The notes beneath the pieces are model-generated. The model saw nothing but the letters and a program-made list of their open reading frames with translations. It searched no databases and had not been told where the DNA came from. 64,000 nt of DNA from Natrarchaeobius chitinivorans (GTDB lineage: Archaea; Halobacteriota; Halobacteria; Halobacteriales; Natrialbaceae): contig NZ_REGA01000006.1 of assembly GCF_003841505.1 (NCBI RefSeq), positions 1-64,000 of the forward strand, read 5' to 3'. Positions within the stretch are counted from its first letter, which is position 1. Every line of letters starts with the position of its first letter. Both the position numbers and the translations under genes were made by a program. This document shows, one piece after another, positions 59,500-64,000 of this stretch.

Positions 59500-60387
59500 T
59501 TACGGCTGTACGATGTCCTCTGGGACCGAGTCGAACACGTCGGGGTGACACAGCGCGGCGAGGCGCTCGACGGCGTCGACCAGCCGCGGCGTCCACCGTG
59601 TCAGGTAGGCGCTGCCGTCGAGGATGAACACCCGATCGTCGCGGACCGCCGCGATCTCGTCCCAGCCGGACCGATCCGACAGTTCGTGGAACTGCTCGAG
59701 CGTTCGCTCGGCGTCGAACCCGCAGGGAGCGACGACTAACACCTCGGGATCGTACTCGAGGAAGGCGTCCCACTCGAGGGGTTTCGACCGTTCGCCGGGG
59801 TCGCCGATGCCGTACTCTCCGCCGGCCGCGTCGACGACGTCCGGCACCCAGCTTCCGGCGGGCCGGATCGGGTCCATCCACTCGAGGACGGCCGTCCGCG
59901 GCCGGGGCTCGTCGGGAACGCGCTCCTCGACGGCGGCGATCCGCTCGCGGAGGTCGTCGACCAGCCTCCCGGCTCGCGCCTCCGTCCCGGTTGCCTGCCC
60001 AACGTCTTCGACGCACTCGAGGACGTCCGCGAGGCGGTTCGCCTGCAAGGCGAGGACGTCGGGGTCGACCTCGAGGTCCGCGAGCGTCTCCTCGACGAGC
60101 ACGTCGTCGACCGCACAGACGCCGCAGACACCCTGCGTGACTATCAGATCGGGCTGGACGGCTTCGATTCGGTCGGCCGCCATCCGGTAGAGGTGACCGT
60201 CCGCAGTCGCGGCCCGGACCTGCTCGTGTCGGTCAGCGCTGGCGGTCGCGTCGACTTTCGAGACGTCGATCGACGGCAACTCGGTGGCCGCCGGCGGGTG
60301 GTCGCAGGCGTGGGAAACCGCGACCGGTTCGACGCCGAGTTCGTACAGGATCTCCGTCGACGACGGCGAGGTGGAGACGACGTTCAT
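59500..60387 (-). CDS. Cobalamin-type substrate-binding protein without signal peptide
   Basis: The 295-residue protein has the BtuF/TroA-like fold: MNVVSTSPSSTEILYELGVEPVAVSH, then IEAVQPDLIVTQGVCGVCAVD, the long helix and SKPLEWDAFLEYDPEVLVVAPCG. It starts directly with the first beta strand, so it is cytosolic or attached indirectly. Three cysteines (GVCGVCAVD plus APCG) are unusual. The secreted homologue is just upstream on the same strand (12 bp gap). It may be a cobalamin chaperone or sensor rather than a transport receptor; this is inference. Confidence 0.85.
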   Translation of the reverse strand: MNVVSTSPSSTEILYELGVEPVAVSHACDHPPAATELPSIDVSKVDATASADRHEQVRAATADGHLYRMAADRIEAVQPDLIVTQGVCGVCAVDDVLVEETLADLEVDPDVLALQANRLADVLECVEDVGQATGTEARAGRLVDDLRERIAAVEERVPDEPRPRTAVLEWMDPIRPAGSWVPDVVDAAGGEYGIGDPGERSKPLEWDAFLEYDPEVLVVAPCGFDAERTLEQFHELSDRSGWDEIAAVRDDRVFILDGSAYLTRWTPRLVDAVERLAALCHPDVFDSVPEDIVQP

Positions 60388-60399
60388 ATCGGATCGTAT

Positions 60400-61602
60400 T
60401 TATCGACGAGTATGACGGTACCGGCTCGAGCCGACGGTGGCGAGCACCGCGACGATCGCGACGAGAGCGGCTGCGACGCCGAAGCCGGGCTGATCGTCGT
60501 CGTCGGTTCCGTCGGTGGTAGATTGATCGTCGGCTCCGTCGTCGTCTTCGGCGTCGACCGTGGCGCCATCTGCGTCGTCGCTTACCTCCGCCGTCGCGTC
60601 CGCATCGTCGGTTTCGTTCGCCCCGTTGTCGGCGTCGTCCACTGCGTCTGCGGTCGCGTCCGCGTACGCCTCGGGGTGGAACGTTTCGGCGAACGTCGTG
60701 ACGGCGTGGATCACTCGCGGTCCGGGTCGGTTCAGGAGGTTGGCTTCGACCACGAGCACCTGATCGTTCTCGACGGCGGTCGTGGACTCGTAGGCCGAAC
60801 CGTCGGGGACGTCCGGCGAGTTGGTGTTGAGGACGATCCACTCCGGATCGGCGTCGATCACGGTTTCCTCGCTGAGCTGTTGATACTCCTCGACGCCAGC
60901 TTCGGCCGCGACGTTCGTGGCGCCGCCGGCCACGATCATATCGTGAATGAACGTCTCCGAGCCGGCGGTAAAGCCGAAGAACGTGTACAGAACGTCGGGT
61001 CGCTCCTCGTCTTCGAGGGCCGACTCGACGATCTCGAGTTCCTCGTCCATCCAGTCGACGGTATCTTCTGCGCCGTCGCACTCGCCGACGAGCGAGCCGA
61101 CGAGGAGGGTTCGATCGCGAACCTCGTCGATCGACTCCGCCGACTGGAAGTAAAAGACGGTCACGCCGGACTCACGGAGCGTCTCGACCGTCTCCTCGGA
61201 GACGAAGTTCGAACTCGGCGCGAGCACGAGGTCCGGATCGAGGTCGACCACGATCTCCGGCTCGATCGTCTCGGCGTCGGTCGAAATATTGGTTCGATCC
61301 TCGGCTCCCTCGAGGTTCTCGGCGTGTTTGGTCGTGCCGATAACTTTCTCCTCGGCGCCGATCTCCCACATCGTCTGGGCCGCACTCGGGTTGAGCGTGA
61401 CGACCGTCTCGGGTTCCTCCTCGAGCGTCACGTCGACCCCCATGTCGTCGGTTTCGGTGATCGGGAACGAACACTCCGTCGTCGGGTCGACCGCGGCACT
61501 CGAGTGAACCGGTTCGCCCCCGGCGTCGGCGACGGCGGCGACCGGACTCACCGCGGCCAGCGCAACGAGCAACGCGACGAAACAGATCCGAATCGTGGAC
61601 AT
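60400..61602 (-). CDS. PGF-CTERM-anchored cobalamin/iron-siderophore-type substrate-binding protein
   Basis: The 400-residue protein has a Sec signal peptide (MSTIRICFVALLVALAAVSP), a BtuF-type binding domain (VVTLNPSAAQTMWEIGAEEKVIGTT, PEIVVDLDPDLVLAPSS, DADPEWIVLNTNSPDVP), an Asp/Ala-rich stalk (about 305-365) and the C-terminal signature QPGFGVAAALVAIVAVLA with basic tail RYRHTRR. PGF-CTERM tails are cut by an archaeosortase and lipid-anchored. It captures cobalamin or a related complex outside the cell for an ABC transporter; the permease and ATPase genes are not in the window. It heads an operon with the cytosolic homologue. Confidence 0.92.
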   Translation of the reverse strand: MSTIRICFVALLVALAAVSPVAAVADAGGEPVHSSAAVDPTTECSFPITETDDMGVDVTLEEEPETVVTLNPSAAQTMWEIGAEEKVIGTTKHAENLEGAEDRTNISTDAETIEPEIVVDLDPDLVLAPSSNFVSEETVETLRESGVTVFYFQSAESIDEVRDRTLLVGSLVGECDGAEDTVDWMDEELEIVESALEDEERPDVLYTFFGFTAGSETFIHDMIVAGGATNVAAEAGVEEYQQLSEETVIDADPEWIVLNTNSPDVPDGSAYESTTAVENDQVLVVEANLLNRPGPRVIHAVTTFAETFHPEAYADATADAVDDADNGANETDDADATAEVSDDADGATVDAEDDDGADDQSTTDGTDDDDQPGFGVAAALVAIVAVLATVGSSRYRHTRR

Positions 61603-61814
61603 ACCAGTACCCTCACCAGTAGTACAATAAATACGTGACTATTGCAAGTCGGCTTGTTCACCTTGCGTGCGTCGGTGCGAGATAAGCGCGACTCGAGTAC
61701 CGCCGTCCGATCCGTCGGTGACCCCGCCGTCGCCTACGATCGTGTCAGCTATCCGGTGCGAAAACCCACCGCCAATGATCTAGGTCGAAACGCCGCTCAC
61801 TTCGTTCGCGGCAT

Positions 61815-63059
61815 TCACGCGAACAGTTGCCGCGCGTCGTCCAACGCCGCAACCAGCTTGTCGACCTCTTCGCGAGTGTTGTAGACGTAGAACGACGCTC
61901 GAGTCGACGCCGGAACGCCCAGTTCGTCGTGTAGCGGCTGCGTACAGTGATCGCCGGCGCGGACGGCGATCGTGTGGTCGTTCATGATCGAGGTGAGGTC
62001 GTGGGCGTGGACGCCCTCGAGGTTGAAACTGACGAGGCCGCCGCGGTCGGGGCCGGGCTCTGGACCGTAGATCTCGACGTCGCCCTCGGCTGCGAGTCGT
62101 TCGTAGGCGTATCGGGCGATCTCCTCCTCGTGGGCCTGGATGCGCTCCATGCCGATCTCCTCGAGCCAGTCGATGGCGGCGACGAGGCCGACGGCTTCGG
62201 CGATCTGGGGCGTTCCGGGCTCGAACTTCCAGGGGAGGTCGCCCCACGTGGTTTCCTCGAAGGTAACCTTCCGGATCATCCCGCCGCCGTAGAGGAAGGG
62301 GTCCATCTCCTCGAGCAACTCCCGTTTCCCGTAGAGGACGCCGATGCCGGTCGGGCCGGCCATCTTGTGTCCCGAGAAGGCGTAGAAGTCGGCGTCGATC
62401 TCGTCTACGTCGACCGGGCGGTTGGGAACGGCCTGTGCCCCGTCGATAAAGGACAGCGCGCCGTGTTCGTGGGCGAGGTCGGTGAGTTCGGAGACAGGAT
62501 TGACCGTTCCCAGCGTGTTCGAGACGTGAACCGCCGAGACGATGGCGGCGTCGTCGTCGATCAGTTCGCGGGCGTGGTCCATGTCGAGCCGTCCATCGTC
62601 GTCGACCCGGACGAACTCCACGTCGGCTCCCGTGCGCTCGCCGATCTGCTGCCAGGTGACCAGCGAGGCGTGGTGTTCCATCTCCGTGAGGACGACTCTG
62701 TCGCCGGGCTCGAGTTCGTTCAGCCCCCAGGCGTAGGCGACCAGGTTCTCGCTTTCGGTCGTGTTCTTGGTGAAGATGACCTCTTCGCGACCCGCTGCAC
62801 CGATGAACTCCGCGACCCGGTCGTGGGCCTCCTCGTAGGCGATCGACGCCTCCTGGCTCAGGTGGTGGATGCCCCGGTGGATGTTCGCGTTGTACTCGCG
62901 GTAGTAGTCGCTCATCGCGTCGACGACCGGATCGGGGGTCTGGGTCGTCGCCGCGTTGTCGAGGTAGACGACCTGCTGGCCGTCGAACTCCCGTTCGAGG
63001 ATGGGAAACTCCTCGCGGATGGCCTCGACGTCGAGCGACTCGAGATTCCGTTGACTCAT
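61815..63059 (-). CDS. sufS: Cysteine desulfurase SufS
   Basis: The 414-residue PLP enzyme begins MSQRNLESLDVEAIREEFPIL. The cofactor lysine is Lys 232 in FYAFSGHKMAGPTGIG, the active-site cysteine is Cys 372 in AVRAGDHCTQPLHDELG, and the PLP-binding His/Thr residues lie in TEMEHHASLVTW. It removes sulfur from cysteine for Fe-S assembly, handing it to SufU. The RAGHHC motif reads RAGDHC here, an acidic change often seen in haloarchaea. It lies alone, 210 bp from the substrate-binding protein operon. Confidence 0.96.
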   Translation of the reverse strand: MSQRNLESLDVEAIREEFPILEREFDGQQVVYLDNAATTQTPDPVVDAMSDYYREYNANIHRGIHHLSQEASIAYEEAHDRVAEFIGAAGREEVIFTKNTTESENLVAYAWGLNELEPGDRVVLTEMEHHASLVTWQQIGERTGADVEFVRVDDDGRLDMDHARELIDDDAAIVSAVHVSNTLGTVNPVSELTDLAHEHGALSFIDGAQAVPNRPVDVDEIDADFYAFSGHKMAGPTGIGVLYGKRELLEEMDPFLYGGGMIRKVTFEETTWGDLPWKFEPGTPQIAEAVGLVAAIDWLEEIGMERIQAHEEEIARYAYERLAAEGDVEIYGPEPGPDRGGLVSFNLEGVHAHDLTSIMNDHTIAVRAGDHCTQPLHDELGVPASTRASFYVYNTREEVDKLVAALDDARQLFA

Positions 63060-63146
63060 TAGCGACTAGCAGGGGCCCCACACAAAACACTCCTTCGATC
63101 CGTCCGCTCGAGACACCCTCTCCCGTGGAAATCGGCCGACGATCGT

Positions 63147-64000
63147 CTACCGAGGGACTTCGATCAGTCGCGCGTCACAGCCGTCACAGGAGATCACGTA
63201 CACCGCGCGGGATCGACAGCAGGATTCGACCCGCTCTTCGCCGAGCGTTACGGTTTCCCCGCAGGTCGGACACCGATCGAGAAACGTCCGGAGCCCGTTT
63301 ACCAGTTGGCTACGACGCTCCACCCGAAGTCGGTCCCACCCGGGCAATCTGTCCTCGAGGGCGGCCGCCCCGGCGAGGTCGGCCACCAGCGCCGCGTCGG
63401 ACTCCCAGCGTCCCGTCAGTTCGCCGTCGATCCGAATCTCGACACTACCGGGATCACCAGCCCGCTCGCTCGTCACCAGTTCCGGCTCGACCTCGAGGAA
63501 CGCGCCCACCTGCGTCTCTCGGTCGCCGCCGCGTCGTGCGTCCATCTCGCGTCGCCACGCGGTGCGAAACGGCTCGGTCAGACAGAGGTCGTCCTCGGGC
63601 CGGTCGTCGCCCGGCGACGAGACGTCTCCACAGGGGGCGATCACGCCGTGGTCGAGAAACGTCGTCTCGGGATCGAGCGGATCGATCGCCGGTTCGCCGT
63701 CGTGATCCTCTTTCGCCCGGTCGTCGGTGGGTCCAGCAGTTCTCGAGGGATCGCCCGCGTCGCCCTCGAGCGCACCGCCGCCTGGATCGGGAGTCTTGTC
63801 GAACGTCGCGAGCAGCCAGTCTGGGAAATACCGCTTCGTCAGGGTTGGCGTCCCCGGAACCAGGTAGCCTCTGAGGTAGATCGCGACGACCGAGACCGCG
63901 AGAACGACCAGCCCAGCCGGAAAATACAGGAAACCGACGGCTCCCGCGATGACGACCGCGATCACGACGTTGACGGCGGTACACGGCACACACCGGTTCT
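63147..64000 (-). CDS. Zinc-ribbon membrane protein, N-terminus probably outside the window
   Basis: From the first possible start in the window (GTG at 63989) the product has 280 residues, but the frame stays open to the window edge and reads NRCVPCTAVNVV, adding a CxxC pair before the first membrane segment. So the gene likely begins to the right. Two membrane segments follow (VVIAVVIAGAVGFLYFPAGLVVLAVSVVAIYL), then a long acidic linker, and a C-terminal domain with CPTCGETVTLG...ESCCRSRAVYVISCDGCDARL, a zinc-binding pattern with six cysteines. Function unknown. It is upstream of sufS on the same strand, 88 bp apart. Confidence 0.65.
   Translation of the reverse strand, partial: NRCVPCTAVNVVIAVVIAGAVGFLYFPAGLVVLAVSVVAIYLRGYLVPGTPTLTKRYFPDWLLATFDKTPDPGGGALEGDAGDPSRTAGPTDDRAKEDHDGEPAIDPLDPETTFLDHGVIAPCGDVSSPGDDRPEDDLCLTEPFRTAWRREMDARRGGDRETQVGAFLEVEPELVTSERAGDPGSVEIRIDGELTGRWESDAALVADLAGAAALEDRLPGWDRLRVERRSQLVNGLRTFLDRCPTCGETVTLGEERVESCCRSRAVYVISCDGCDARLIEVPR

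Noticed and set aside
1-64000. CRISPR array or restriction-modification/defence island
   Set aside because: No regularly spaced repeats, cas genes, methylase/endonuclease pairs or toxin-antitoxin pairs were found; tandem repeats seen are too short and directly adjacent.

Overview
The window is chromosomal DNA from a halophilic archaeon (class Halobacteria, probably the Natrialbales side; genus not determinable from sequence alone). Support: high GC with very frequent CTCGAG, strongly acidic proteins, many ATG/GTG starts lying 23-33 bp downstream of a TATA box (leaderless transcripts), and families largely confined to haloarchaea (HTH-10 regulators, HalOD1 output domain, PGF-CTERM anchor, PurO, Hel308/Cgi121, Hef). 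No rRNA, CRISPR array, prophage or replication origin was seen. One tRNA (Gln, CUG) is present.

Layout. 1-4.8 kb: the end of an IS6-type insertion sequence, a receiver/PAS histidine kinase with its response regulator, a GYD-domain protein, and a complete IS200/IS605 element with divergent tnpA and tnpB. 4.9-17.9 kb: FkbM methyltransferase, a Tat-exported beta-propeller protein with a membrane partner, CysE, a phosphoesterase, PurO, a stand-alone twin-HNH nuclease, tRNA-Gln, a rhodanese lipoprotein, an old-yellow-enzyme homologue, a DUF211/VIT1-like pair and an LEA14-like protein. 18-28 kb: Cgi121 and Hel308, a universal stress protein, a phosphate transporter, a ferredoxin/HTH-10/cytochrome P450 group and a HAD hydrolase. 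28-36.5 kb: malate dehydrogenase, an FG-GAP/UnbV lipoprotein beside a vanadium-haloperoxidase-like lipoprotein, small secreted or zinc proteins, and a DCC/HTTM pair. 36.9-48.4 kb: Hef, TspO, a dolichol-kinase-like enzyme, a five-PAS histidine kinase, a CBS protein overlapping glycyl-tRNA synthetase, and a CPBP protease. 49.8-64 kb: Hjc, a SWIM protein, PspAB, a cytosolic beta-propeller protein, RadA, SufU, a DUF418 protein, a carboxymuconolactone-decarboxylase-like protein, an HD phosphohydrolase, two cobalamin-type substrate-binding proteins, SufS, and a zinc-ribbon membrane protein cut by the right edge. DNA repair and recombination (Hel308, Hef, Hjc, RadA) and Fe-S assembly (SufU, SufS) are well represented, but the genes of each set are scattered.

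Three structures are not explained by ordinary genes. (1) A 1,366-bp segment (48374-49739) has 15-bp terminal inverted repeats and an exact 8-bp flanking direct repeat. It contains no transposase, only a two-gene DUF7344-type HTH plus HalOD1 operon, so it looks like a mobile regulatory cassette. (2) An approximately 80-bp palindromic repeat family occurs about ten times. Most copies are flanked on both sides by TGA (or TCA) as a direct repeat, and the TGA is repeatedly the stop codon of the neighbouring gene; one copy supplies a start codon instead. (3) A strongly structured, probably transcribed RNA lies between a TATA box and a hairpin/T-tract upstream of radA (about 54165-54304).
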